This document shows, in pieces, positions 39,259-48,088 of a DNA stretch of 64,000 bases. Both the position numbers and the translations under genes were made by a program. Each line of letters begins with the position of its first letter. The first letter of the stretch is position 1. Location of the stretch: NCBI GenBank assembly GCA_022749815.1, contig JAKIWV010000001.1:388124-452123 (forward strand). The letters are read 5' to 3'. The notes beneath the pieces were generated by a model. The model made no database searches, had not been told where the DNA came from, and saw nothing but the letters and a program-made list of their open reading frames with translations. The stretch is from Thermoplasmata archaeon. GTDB taxonomy: Archaea > Thermoplasmatota > Thermoplasmata > Lutacidiplasmatales > UBA184.

Positions 39259-39732
39259 TCAGAGGGGCCGGGCCGAGACGGGAACGCGTCGTTCCTCTTT
39301 GACCCGGTTGAGGACGACCTGGGTGCTCGTCCGCTCGACGTAGGGGTCCTGAAGGGTGTGCTTGACGAACCGGTCCAGGTCTCTACGGTCCCGGAACCGG
39401 CCGATGATGAGCGCATCGAAATCGCCGGTAATGTCGTAAATCGCGTAGGCTCGGGGGTCCTTCCCGAGCCGCTCCTCGACCTCCCGCAGTCGGCCCTTCA
39501 GGATCCGGATCCCGATCGTCGCCCACAGGTCCCACCCGAGCAACTCGTCGTCGAGGAGGGGGATGTAGCCCCGCACGACGCCGAGCTTCTCGAGCCGCTC
39601 GAGCCGATGGCTGATCGTCGTGGGGGAGACCCGGAGCCGACGAGCGATCTCCCGGTCGCTCCGCCGGGCGTTGATGTTGAGCTCCTGCAACAGGGAGCGG
39701 TCGAGATCATCGACGGCGGACGATTGACCCAT
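39259..39732 (-). CDS. Lrp/AsnC-family transcriptional regulator
   Basis: A 157-residue regulator. The N-terminal helix-turn-helix includes LDRSLLQELNINARRSDREIARRLRVSPTTISHRLERLEKLGVV, and the C-terminal RAM domain has the DITGDFDALIIGRFRD segment that binds amino acids. The ATG at 39732 is chosen over upstream in-frame codons because a TATA-like GAAATACAG (plus 39764-39772) predicts transcription from about 39741. It is divergent from glutamine synthetase, and archaeal Lrp proteins commonly regulate such neighbours. Confidence 0.9.
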   Translation of the reverse strand: MGQSSAVDDLDRSLLQELNINARRSDREIARRLRVSPTTISHRLERLEKLGVVRGYIPLLDDELLGWDLWATIGIRILKGRLREVEERLGKDPRAYAIYDITGDFDALIIGRFRDRRDLDRFVKHTLQDPYVERTSTQVVLNRVKEERRVPVSARPL

Positions 39733-39848
39733 GGAACCACGTCCTGAGCTTACTATGTCCACTCTGTATTTCTTTGTTGGGATGATTGTCCATTTCTGCC
39801 GGCACAGGGTTGATGTAGCGAGGCGCGGTCGGAGGGGCTGAGGACGGG

Positions 39849-41333
39849 ATGTCGACGGCGGTGGACATGGGCGCGGGGACCGGATCGGTGGCGGGGGAAG
39901 CACGCGGCACGGAGATTCTCGCGGGGCTGCGTGCCCAGAAACTGCGGTGGGTGGAGATCTTCTACACCGACATCCTCGGCGGGTTCAACCACCTCCACAT
40001 ACCGGTCGATGCGTTAGAGCCTGACTCCTTCGAGACCGGCATCCCGAAGCTGGACGGTTCATCGATCCGTGGCTTCCGCGAGATCTACGAATCCGACATG
40101 GTCCTGCTCCCGGACCCGACCACCTTCGCGACCTTGCCGTGGGGCAGCGCCGGCACCGGCAGCGCCCGTTTCATCGCCGACATCCTCGAGGGAGGAAGCC
40201 GCACGCCGTACCCCCGGGACCCCCGGGGCATCGCGCGTCGGACCGTCCACGTCCTCGAATCCGCCGGTTACGACCAGTCCTTCTGGGGCCCCGAGATCGA
40301 GTTCTTCGTCTTCGATGGGGTCCGGCTGATCCCTTCGGCGGACGCCGTCCGGGACGCCTGGAGTGGCGCGGGGTACTTGATCGACAGTGCAGAGGCTCCT
40401 TGGCAGAAACAGGACGGGCTCGGCTCGATCCGCTTCAAAGAGGGGTATCATCGCGGCGCGCCGGCGGACCAGCTCCAGGACCTGCGGAGCGAGATGTGCA
40501 ACATCCTGATGGACCATTTCCACATCAAGGTCGATGCCCACCACCACGAGGTCGGCACCGCCGGTCAGGCGGAGATCAACATCCGGTACGACGACCTGAT
40601 CCCGGCCGCGGACCACGTGCAGGATGTCCGGTGGGTGATCAAGAACGTCGCCCGGCAGCACGGAAAGATCGCGACGTTCATGCCCAAGCCAGTCTACGGA
40701 GACAACGGCCTCGGTCTCCACACGAACCAGTCATTGTGGACTAAGGGAACGAACGTGTTCTACGACGCGTCGGACCCGTACGCGGAGATCAGCCAGACGT
40801 GCCGGTACTACATCGGGGGCCTGCTGGAGCACGCGCGAGCCCTGTGTGCGATTACGAACCCGATCACGAACTCGTACCGACGACTCGTACCGGGCTACGA
40901 GGCGCCGGTGTTCATCGCCTACAGCAAGTCGAACCGCTCGGCGAATGTGCGCATCCCATTCTATCTGAAGGGACACCCCGCGGCGAAACGGTTAGAGTAC
41001 CGGACGCCCGACTCCTCCGCGAACATCTACCTCGTCGAGGCGGCGCTGGCGCTCGCCGGATTGGATGGGATCCGCCGAAAGATCGACCCGGGCAACCCGG
41101 TCGACACGGACATCTACAAACTATCGCCCGAGAAGCGGAAGGAACTCGGCATCCGAGAGCTCCCGGGCTCCCTGGGCGAGGCGTTGGATTGCATGGCGTC
41201 GGACCATGCCTTCCTGGTCCCGGTGTTCTCGGAGTCGTTCCTCGAGACCTATCGGGAGCTCAAGCAGGAGGAGCAGCTGCAACTCAACCTGCGCCCCCAC
41301 CCGTACGAGTTCTACCGGTACCTCGATATCTAG
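39849..41333 (+). CDS. glnA: Glutamine synthetase, type I
   Basis: A 494-residue enzyme of normal GSI size. Landmarks are the N-terminal beta-grasp with KLDGSSIRGF, GPEIEFFVF (metal ligands), HHEVGTAGQAEINIRYDDL, GLGLHTNQSLW, and NPITNSYRRLVPGYEAPV. It ligates ammonia to glutamate using ATP. In the metal/ATP loop the usual HxH (MHxHxSL) reads H-T-N, so the second His is replaced. The gene is divergent from the Lrp regulator with a 116-bp spacer; no clear TATA was seen. Confidence 0.95.
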   Translation: MSTAVDMGAGTGSVAGEARGTEILAGLRAQKLRWVEIFYTDILGGFNHLHIPVDALEPDSFETGIPKLDGSSIRGFREIYESDMVLLPDPTTFATLPWGSAGTGSARFIADILEGGSRTPYPRDPRGIARRTVHVLESAGYDQSFWGPEIEFFVFDGVRLIPSADAVRDAWSGAGYLIDSAEAPWQKQDGLGSIRFKEGYHRGAPADQLQDLRSEMCNILMDHFHIKVDAHHHEVGTAGQAEINIRYDDLIPAADHVQDVRWVIKNVARQHGKIATFMPKPVYGDNGLGLHTNQSLWTKGTNVFYDASDPYAEISQTCRYYIGGLLEHARALCAITNPITNSYRRLVPGYEAPVFIAYSKSNRSANVRIPFYLKGHPAAKRLEYRTPDSSANIYLVEAALALAGLDGIRRKIDPGNPVDTDIYKLSPEKRKELGIRELPGSLGEALDCMASDHAFLVPVFSESFLETYRELKQEEQLQLNLRPHPYEFYRYLDI

Positions 41334-41378
41334 GGGACCCTGGCGGGCGGTTAAACCCGCCCTCGCTTGCCGACGACG

Positions 41379-42938
41379 ATGGACCCTCCTGTAGACCGGG
41401 CCTGGGTGAATGGACGGGTTTTCACGGGCCTCGGATTCGCGGAGGGCTTCCTTGTCGAGGGGGGCGAGGTCCGCGCCGTCGGCCCCGACGATGTGGTTCG
41501 ACGGGCCAAGGGCACCGGAACGGAACTGGTCGACCTGCGGGGCCGCCTCGTCCTGCCGGGTCTCATCGACCTCCACATACACCTGACCGACACGATACTC
41601 GACCGGGTGGGGGTCGACTTGCACGGCGCCCGGAGCCGCGAGGAACTGGTCGAGCGACTTCGAGCCCGCTTGACACCGGGCTCGTCGACTCCGCTGGTCG
41701 GCGTTGGATGGGACTCCGCTCGCTGGACCGAGTCCCGGGATCCGACCCGGGACGATCTCGACCGGATCTCGACCGAACAACCGCTGATAGTCCACCAGGT
41801 CAGCACGCACGCGGCGGTGCTGAACTCCCTCGCGCTCCTCGAGTTCGGAATCGACGAGAACGTCGCCGACCCCCCGGGGGGGCGGTTCGGGCGCGACCCC
41901 GCGGGCCGGTTGAATGGGCTGCTGTTCGACTCAGCACTGAGCCGCCTCGGCTTCTCCACCGGCCGTCCGGGGCAAGCCCGTCCAAGCCTTCCGGACTATC
42001 GGCGCTTGCTCGAGGAGGCGGCGGCGCTGGGACTCACCACCGTTTGTCCGGTATCGGCGAGTCCGGAGGAGATCGAAGCGGTGGCGACGCTCGCGACGGA
42101 GCCGCTCCCCGTGAGAGTGCGATTCTACCTCGACCTGCGCCGTCTCGATCGATACCGTTCTTTGCCTACTCCAAGACCCGACGCCGGCTGGCGGATCGCG
42201 GGAACGAAGGCGATTACGGACGGGGCGTTCGGAACGAGGACGGCGTGGCTCAGCAGCCCCTATGCCGACGTCCCGGAAACCTCGGGCTACCCGATCTGGG
42301 TCGACGAGGAACTGGAGCAGGCCCTCCGGGACTCCGAGGTTGAAGGATTGCCGCCTGCCCTCCATGCCATCGGTGATCGCGCGCTCGAGCGGGTCCTCGC
42401 CCTGCTCGCCAGGGTGGGAGCGGCCGGAACTCCTCGCATCGAACACGCGTCGTTGACCCCGCCGGCCCTCTGGCCCGCGCTGGAGAAGGGCCGACCTAAC
42501 CTCGTCGTCCAGCCCCACTTCGTGGAGACGGACCGGTGGGCGGTGGAACGACTCGGCCCGGAGCGGGCTCGCTGGACCTACGCGTTCCGGACGCTCACCG
42601 ACCATGGCTTTCCGCTCGGGGGCTCGAGCGATTCACCGGTCGAGCCGCTCGACCCGTGGACCGGCCTCCGCGCGGCGGTCTTCCGAGCGCCCCGGACGGA
42701 GTTCGGCCGATTCACCGCCTCCGAGCGGCTCGCCCCAATCGAGGCGTTCCAGATGTACACCTGCCACGCGGGACCGATCCTCGGAGAACCGGGGCTAGGG
42801 TGCCTCGCGGTCGGAGGTCCGGCCGACTTCGTCGTGACGTCCACCCCCTCCTTCGACGCGGCCTTGGCTGCCGAACGGCCCCCGGTGGCCGAGACGTGGG
42901 TAGGGGGCCGCCGGCGTTTCCCCACGCAGGCGGCTTAA
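41379..42938 (+). CDS. Amidohydrolase, YtcJ-like
   Basis: A 519-residue metal-dependent hydrolase. LPGLIDLHIHL carries the first metal motif (HxH), ATHAI is replaced by HAIGDRALERVL, and RIEHASLTP and GSSDSPVEPLDP supply the later His and Asp ligands of the amidohydrolase barrel. YtcJ-type enzymes hydrolyse amide or carbamate groups; the substrate is unknown. The ATG at 41379 is 26 bp from GGTTAAACC at 41349-41357, so the mRNA is leaderless; a TTG at 41367 is rejected. It follows glnA on the same strand by 45 bp. Confidence 0.88.
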   Translation: MDPPVDRAWVNGRVFTGLGFAEGFLVEGGEVRAVGPDDVVRRAKGTGTELVDLRGRLVLPGLIDLHIHLTDTILDRVGVDLHGARSREELVERLRARLTPGSSTPLVGVGWDSARWTESRDPTRDDLDRISTEQPLIVHQVSTHAAVLNSLALLEFGIDENVADPPGGRFGRDPAGRLNGLLFDSALSRLGFSTGRPGQARPSLPDYRRLLEEAAALGLTTVCPVSASPEEIEAVATLATEPLPVRVRFYLDLRRLDRYRSLPTPRPDAGWRIAGTKAITDGAFGTRTAWLSSPYADVPETSGYPIWVDEELEQALRDSEVEGLPPALHAIGDRALERVLALLARVGAAGTPRIEHASLTPPALWPALEKGRPNLVVQPHFVETDRWAVERLGPERARWTYAFRTLTDHGFPLGGSSDSPVEPLDPWTGLRAAVFRAPRTEFGRFTASERLAPIEAFQMYTCHAGPILGEPGLGCLAVGGPADFVVTSTPSFDAALAAERPPVAETWVGGRRRFPTQAA

Positions 42939-42971
42939 GCCGGCGGCGCTGAGGAACGCCGGTTCGATACC

Positions 42972-43544
42972 ATGACCGGGGTGGCGCCAGTGCCGGCATT
43001 CAAGTCCTTTTCGCCCTCGATGCGCGTCGATGCATTTCTGGGCGATTGGCGGGCGAGCCTTCCGCCGGAGCTGAGCCCGGAGGAGCGGGAGGCCCAGCTG
43101 TACGCGCAGGCCTGGACGGAGTACCTCGTCGGGGACTACGGGTTCGGTCTCTGGTGCTGGCACGAGACCGATCGGCTCACCAATTCGTTCGGCCGCAACG
43201 TCAAGGAGGTCACCCGGGTGCTCGGACCCGGGCGCTTCTTCGGATTCTCCCACCGCCGGGCAGTGGCCGAAAGAGTTCCCCTCGACCGGATCCATCGGCC
43301 CCGCAAAGGCGAGATGAGCACCCCCCGGCCGGAGGCGATCGTGCTCGCGAACTACCAGCTCCTCTGCACGTACCTCGTCCACGCGAGGCAAGGGGACCCC
43401 AAGGCCAAAGCCCAGTACGAGATCGCGCTCCTCGACCTCGAGGATCGACAACGTACCGACCCGTATCTCCGGTTCTTCGAAACGTTCCGCGACCTGCTCG
43501 AGCGGTCGGACAAACCCCCGCCCGAGGGCGGCGGCCCACACTGA
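42972..43544 (+). CDS. Uncharacterised soluble protein
   Basis: A 190-residue protein that I do not recognise. It is mostly helical (SPEEREAQLYAQAWTEYLVGD, AIVLANYQLLCTYLVHARQGD, PYLRFFETFRDLLERSD) with a conserved-looking GFGLWCWHETDRLTN block. No metal or nucleotide motif is clear. It sits between the amidohydrolase and truA on the same strand and has a possible TATA (GGCTTAAGCC, 42932-42941). Confidence 0.7.
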   Translation: MTGVAPVPAFKSFSPSMRVDAFLGDWRASLPPELSPEEREAQLYAQAWTEYLVGDYGFGLWCWHETDRLTNSFGRNVKEVTRVLGPGRFFGFSHRRAVAERVPLDRIHRPRKGEMSTPRPEAIVLANYQLLCTYLVHARQGDPKAKAQYEIALLDLEDRQRTDPYLRFFETFRDLLERSDKPPPEGGGPH

Positions 43545-43576
43545 GCACGACCGCCCCCCCGAGTTCGAAGGGAACG

Positions 43577-44410
43577 ATGTCGCGGTGGCTGGTCCGGTTT
43601 GGCTACGACGGAGCTGGATTCTCCGGGTGGGCCCGCCAGCCCGGATGGCGGACGGTCGAAGGGGTCCTTCGAGAAGGCGTTCCCCGAACCGGTGTTGCTC
43701 CGACCGCGGAGGCCGCCGGACTCGCCGTGGCGAGCCGCACCGACCGGGCCGTCAGCGCCCGGCACAACGCGCTAACCATCCGCTCGGCCCTCCCCGCGGC
43801 GGCGCTGCTCCGCGCACTGAACGGGATCGCGCCAGACATCTTCTTCACCGCGCTCCGCGAAGTACCCGAGGACTTTTCCGTCCGGGCCCCGACCGGTCGA
43901 TGGTACCGGTACTACGAGCCGGCCGAGGGACACCATCTCGCACGATGGAAACGGGCGGCGGCGCACCTCCAAGGGGACGTGGACGTCCGCTCCTTCGGAC
44001 GGGGCCTCCCGGCCGACCGACCGGCGGTGAGAACGATCGAATCGGTGGAAGTTCGGCGGTCAGGCGATGGATGGTTCGTAGTAGACCTCCGGGCCCCTTC
44101 GTTCGTCTGGGGAATGGTTCGCAAGCTGGTGGCGGCCCTGCGCCGGGTCGAGGACGGAACCCTCAGCTTGGCGCGGCTCGACGAGGCGCTGCGTGGAGAC
44201 CATCGCCTCACATTGCCCCTGGCGGAACCGGAGGGGCTGGTTCTCTGGGACGTGAGCTATCCGGCTCGGTGGTCCTGGGAATGGGTGGGCCCCAACCGCG
44301 GCCAAACCCTGTACCTGGCAGACCAGATCCGACGCGCGCGTCTCCGGGAGACGATGGGCCGTGAACTGCCCGGCGGCTCGCTGGTGGCTCGACGACCTCG
44401 AGCGCGCTAG
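43577..44410 (+). CDS. truA: tRNA pseudouridine synthase A family
   Basis: A 277-residue enzyme. The catalytic Asp56 lies in ASRTDRAVSARHN, matching SRTDxGVHAxxN with Ala for Gly, and VWGMVRKLVAALRRV is the usual C-terminal FMR-type motif region. TruA makes pseudouridine at positions 38-40 of the anticodon arm. The ATG at 43577 follows GAAGGGAA, a weak Shine-Dalgarno site, 32 bp after the preceding gene. Confidence 0.9.
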   Translation: MSRWLVRFGYDGAGFSGWARQPGWRTVEGVLREGVPRTGVAPTAEAAGLAVASRTDRAVSARHNALTIRSALPAAALLRALNGIAPDIFFTALREVPEDFSVRAPTGRWYRYYEPAEGHHLARWKRAAAHLQGDVDVRSFGRGLPADRPAVRTIESVEVRRSGDGWFVVDLRAPSFVWGMVRKLVAALRRVEDGTLSLARLDEALRGDHRLTLPLAEPEGLVLWDVSYPARWSWEWVGPNRGQTLYLADQIRRARLRETMGRELPGGSLVARRPRAR

Positions 44411-44421
44411 CGTCCGCCGGG

Positions 44422-45333
44422 CTAGCTGGCACTCAACAGGCGGGGCCAATCCTGCTGAACGGCCCACTCGTCCAAGCGATGCCACCCCACGTCCGGGTAG
44501 TCGCGCCGCAGCCGTTCAATGTCGACCGTGTACCCGTGCTGGCCCAGCCACTCCGCCATCCGGGCCTGATCTTCGCTGCGCTGGCGAACGAACTCCAGAG
44601 CCAGTTGGCGAAACCGGAGCGGCCGGCCCGCGCGGTGGCTAAGGATTTCGGCGGCCTGCGGTCCGGTGACCTCGTCGCCGGCGATCTCGATGCGCTGCCC
44701 CCGGAATCGGGTCGGGTTCTCGAGCACGTACGTGTCGAAGGCGCCGAGGTCCTCCAAGGCGACCATCTGGAGGGATCTGTCGGGCGGCAAACCGAGGACG
44801 AGCTCCCCGTGTCGAAGACCCGGAAGAGAGAAGGGGGCGACCAGGTTTTCCATGAAAGCGACCGGCGCGACGATGGCGAACGGGGTGCCGGAGCTCCGCA
44901 GGCGGTGCTCCACGGCGAACTTGCTGTCGAAGTGCGGGATCCCCGTGCGCTGACTCGCGGACGCGACGGAGGAATAGACAATGTACGGCACGTCCGCCGC
45001 GCGGAGCGCTTCGATGGCGGCCGTTCCTTGCTCCCGTTCCCCGTCCGCTCCCTTCTCGAAGGGGGTCCCCATTAGAAACGCAGCGTCGATGAGCTGGGCC
45101 GCCTGCTCGAGGGCGTGAGGGTCCTCGAAGCTCCCCTGGAACAGTTCGACGCCCGATTTTTGGAGCGCCTGGGCGGCGGGTCTCTTGCGGTCCCGAACCA
45201 GCGCCCGCAGTCGGTGGCCCCGCGCCCGAAGATGGCGGAGCACGGTGCCCCCCTGTTGCCCGGTCGCGCCGGTGACGAGGATATGGAGGGAACGGTCGGC
45301 GAGCATGTGCACGGCCGACTTCGAGGAGGGCAT
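44422..45333 (-). CDS. NmrA-like NAD(P)-binding protein
   Basis: A 303-residue atypical short-chain dehydrogenase. ILVTGATGQQGGTVLRHLRARGH is the nucleotide-binding motif of NmrA/HSCARG proteins, YSSVASASQRTGIPHFDSK replaces the catalytic Tyr-Lys region, and APVAFMENL is conserved in the family. Members sense the NADP/NADPH ratio or act as reductases. The start may be 45333 or the ATG at 45306. It is convergent with truA and divergent from membrane paralogue B. Confidence 0.9.
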   Translation of the reverse strand: MPSSKSAVHMLADRSLHILVTGATGQQGGTVLRHLRARGHRLRALVRDRKRPAAQALQKSGVELFQGSFEDPHALEQAAQLIDAAFLMGTPFEKGADGEREQGTAAIEALRAADVPYIVYSSVASASQRTGIPHFDSKFAVEHRLRSSGTPFAIVAPVAFMENLVAPFSLPGLRHGELVLGLPPDRSLQMVALEDLGAFDTYVLENPTRFRGQRIEIAGDEVTGPQAAEILSHRAGRPLRFRQLALEFVRQRSEDQARMAEWLGQHGYTVDIERLRRDYPDVGWHRLDEWAVQQDWPRLLSAS

Positions 45334-45469
45334 CGAGGCCGCCCACCCGTAGGCGGGGAAAGCATTGTCGTGGAGGGTCGGGGTCCGACGTAGCCCATCC
45401 CTGTACAGCGCCCGTGTCGGGGAGATTTGATATACGGCAGTTCAGAGAAATGATGGAGAGGAAGGTAGA

Positions 45470-46573
45470 ATGAGGTCGCCTACCCCGCCCCCCGGCGCGC
45501 TCCTCTCGTTTCCACAGTCTCCTCCCCCCTCTCCTCACCCGCCCCCGACGTCCAATTCCTACCGGGCCCGCGTAGGGCGGTGGTACGTCTCCAACCTCCC
45601 GGCGCTCACGCTCGTCGGACTCGCGATCCTGATCCCGGAACTCCTCACCGGTTCGACGCCGGTGGCATCGCTCATCAATCCTGTCGGGGACGCCTTCCTT
45701 GTGGGTCTCTATGGCGGGGGCGTGCTCGTCATCCGGGAGGTTTCGCTCCGATGGAACCGGGGCTGGGGGCCGGTCCTCCTCCTCGGGGCGGCCTATGGCA
45801 TCGTCGAAGAGGGGCTCGGCACGAAGACGTTCTTCGACTGGGTCGAGATCAAGCAGCCGAATTTCGGCCCGCTGACCCATTGGGGAGGTGTGAACTGGGT
45901 GTGGGCAGGAGAACTGACGCTCTTCCACGCGATCTTCAGCATCGCCCTTCCCATCGCCATCGTCGCGCTGCTCTTCCCGCAAGCCCGGCGACAGCGCTTC
46001 CTATCGAATGCGGGGGTCGCGTGGACGTTCGCGTTGTACAGCTTGACGGCCACGTTGATGTTCTTCCTGTTCGACCGAGGGTATGTCCTCGCGCCGGCGT
46101 TGCTGGCCGGTTGCGTCCTGGCCATCGCGGCACTCATGCTCGCCGCCTGGAAGCTCCCCGAAGGCTGGTTCCGGGCACGCACCTCCTTGCCCACGGTCGC
46201 CCCCCGGACCGAGCTTTTCCTGGGAGCCGGGTTCGTGTGGGGGTTCTTCATCCTCTTTCTCGGACTTCCCGGGTTCCTGAAAAATCCCTTGCTGACCGTG
46301 GCTCTCGGATGGGCGTTCACGGGGGGATGCCTGCTCGCGCTCCGCGCCACGATAGGTGAAACCGGCAACGACTCCCACGTGGCGTATCTCGCGATCGGCC
46401 TCCTGACGTTCCTCGTGGCCTTCGCAGCCCTCGCGGAACTCTTGGGGGACCTCTTCGCCTTCCTTGCGATTGCCGTAGCCGTCCTACTGATGGTTCGCCT
46501 GTATCGGCGGTACCGCCCCGTCAACGCCCCCTGGCCCCGGGATTCAGGCCCCGATCGCGCCCGCGCTGTGTAA
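45470..46573 (+). CDS. Polytopic membrane protein, paralogue B (VEEG/GVNWVW family)
   Basis: A 367-residue membrane protein with about ten hydrophobic segments. It shares with the protein at 32587-33741 the Pro-rich N-terminus, RWNRGWGPVLLLGAAYGIVEEG, GVNWVW, and HAIFSIALP in the same order and spacing, so the two are paralogues. The retained Glu-Glu and His residues in or near membrane helices suggest catalysis or ion binding. TATA (GATATACGG, 45429-45437) and a purine-rich GAGGAAGG before the ATG support the start. Confidence 0.78.
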   Translation: MRSPTPPPGALLSFPQSPPPSPHPPPTSNSYRARVGRWYVSNLPALTLVGLAILIPELLTGSTPVASLINPVGDAFLVGLYGGGVLVIREVSLRWNRGWGPVLLLGAAYGIVEEGLGTKTFFDWVEIKQPNFGPLTHWGGVNWVWAGELTLFHAIFSIALPIAIVALLFPQARRQRFLSNAGVAWTFALYSLTATLMFFLFDRGYVLAPALLAGCVLAIAALMLAAWKLPEGWFRARTSLPTVAPRTELFLGAGFVWGFFILFLGLPGFLKNPLLTVALGWAFTGGCLLALRATIGETGNDSHVAYLAIGLLTFLVAFAALAELLGDLFAFLAIAVAVLLMVRLYRRYRPVNAPWPRDSGPDRARAV

Positions 46574-46696
46574 GGGAGCGCTCCGGTCGGAAAGGGACTG
46601 CGGCCGGTCAGAAACCGAGGAGTCTAGTCGTCCCCCACCGGCTTTCGTCTGGAAGGCACGGATTCTCTAATCCGCTGCGCGCTCTCTCCCCTGCTG

Positions 46697-47902
46697 TTGT
46701 CGAGCGCTACTCGTTCGAAACCACCGGAGGTCGCGGGGACAGGGATTTCGTGGACCCAGACGACGGCCTTCCGGCTTCGTCGGCATCACCTGTCCGCGCG
46801 GGCGCCGCCCACCGCCCTCCGTTCGGTCGTAGCCGACATGGGGGGCGCGCAGGCCCAGGTGCTCCGGGCCGCGCAAATGTCGATCTGGGCCCGCGTGCGG
46901 GACCTCAAGGAAGACGACCTGGAGACCGCCCTCTGGAAGGACCGGATCCTGGCCAAGGCCTGGGGCATGCGTAGGACGCTGTTCTTGCTGCCATCGGACG
47001 ACCTAGCGATCTTTGTTCGGGGCTCTGCCCGTCGTGCCGAGAAGGAGATTCGGTGGATGCTCAATCACGGGGTCTCAGAGCAAGTGCTCGAGAGGCTAGT
47101 TCGCGCGGTGCTGTTCGCCATGGACACGCCGTCGACTCGATCGGAACTCGCCCGGAGGGTGAGCAAGTCCCTGAAGCTACCGTTGAGGTGGGAACGGGGG
47201 GGAGGTTGGGGGAGCCAGAGGATGATACCGTGCGTACAGCTGGGGGATGTGACCTGTCCCGCGTACTACCTCCTGCATCTCGCCGGGGCGCGAGGGGTCC
47301 TATGCTCGGGACCGAGCGAGGGAAACGAGGCGACGTTTGTCCGGGCCGACGCGTGGCTGCGAGACTGGCGAGATGTTCCACGAGAGAGAGCGGAAAGCGA
47401 ACTTCTCCAGAGGTATCTTGGTTCATTCGGGCCGGCGACCGTGGCAGACTTTGTTGCGTGGACCGGGATGGGCTTCAAGGACGCCGGGGAAATCTGGGCG
47501 CGTGAGGAAGCGAGTTTCGCTCCAGTGAACGTCGAGGGTTGGCCAGCGTGGATTCTTCGGCGCGATCTCTCCGAGCTTGAGGATTCCAAGATCGAGCGAC
47601 CGACCGTCCGGATTCTGCCGTACTTCGATTCGTTCCTCCTCGGCCACATGAAAAGGACGCACCTCGTCGAGACGCGGGACCTCGGGAGAGTATACCGCAA
47701 CCAGGGGTGGGTGGCGCCCGTGGTGCTTGTGGATGGTCGTGTCAAGGGAGTCTGGACCCACGTTGAGAATGGGAAGCGGCTGAGCGTGCGGGTAGAGCCA
47801 TTTGGCCCCGTACCGCGCCTCGTCTCGGCCGCGATTCGGGAAGAGGGCCGGGACCTGGGCAGATTTCTGGGATGTGAGAGCGTGGAGGTCAACATCGGTT
47901 GA
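46697..47902 (+). CDS. AlkZ-like winged-helix DNA glycosylase family protein
   Basis: A 401-residue protein of the winged-helix DNA-binding (AlkZ/YcaQ-like) family. FRLRRHHLSARAP and GGAQAQVLRAAQMSIWARV correspond to the N-terminal tandem winged-helix core with its QxQ motif, and KTHLVETRDLGRVYRNQGWVAPVVLVDGRVKGVW to the family's C-terminal beta domain. AlkZ unhooks interstrand cross-links and alkylated bases. The TTG at 46697 is inferred from the match extent and a weak TATA (TCTCTAAT); a slightly different start is possible. Confidence 0.8.
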   Translation: MSSATRSKPPEVAGTGISWTQTTAFRLRRHHLSARAPPTALRSVVADMGGAQAQVLRAAQMSIWARVRDLKEDDLETALWKDRILAKAWGMRRTLFLLPSDDLAIFVRGSARRAEKEIRWMLNHGVSEQVLERLVRAVLFAMDTPSTRSELARRVSKSLKLPLRWERGGGWGSQRMIPCVQLGDVTCPAYYLLHLAGARGVLCSGPSEGNEATFVRADAWLRDWRDVPRERAESELLQRYLGSFGPATVADFVAWTGMGFKDAGEIWAREEASFAPVNVEGWPAWILRRDLSELEDSKIERPTVRILPYFDSFLLGHMKRTHLVETRDLGRVYRNQGWVAPVVLVDGRVKGVWTHVENGKRLSVRVEPFGPVPRLVSAAIREEGRDLGRFLGCESVEVNIG

Positions 47903-47932
47903 GCCCGGTCATCCTTCCAGGCCCTGGGGTAT

Positions 47933-48033
47933 TGCTCCCGCCGGGATTTGAACCCGGGTTGGAGGGTGTCCTCGGCGGGAGATCGTCCCGCCTCGAAGGC
48001 CCTCTATCCTTGACCGGACTAGACTACGGGAGC
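47933..48033 (-). tRNA. tRNA-Glu (anticodon UUC) with 26-nt intron
   Basis: Exon 1 is 48033-47994 and exon 2 is 47967-47933. The acceptor stem is GCTCCCG/CGGGAGC with discriminator A, the anticodon stem GAGGG/CCCTC, and the T arm CCGGG-TTCAAAT-CCCGG. The intron (47993-47968) sits at the canonical 37/38 site. A bulge-helix-bulge is visible: central helix CCTT/GAGG with 3-nt bulges CGA and ACA, and an intron stem GGCGGG/CCCGCC. The spliced loop is CCUUCGA, so position 33 is C instead of the near-universal U. CCA is not encoded. A TATA-like CGAATAAGC lies about 30 bp upstream. Confidence 0.92.
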
Positions 48034-48088
48034 ACGTCCTCCCCGGAGCGCCGGAGCTTATTCGCCTTGGGCTCGCAAACGCTGGCCG

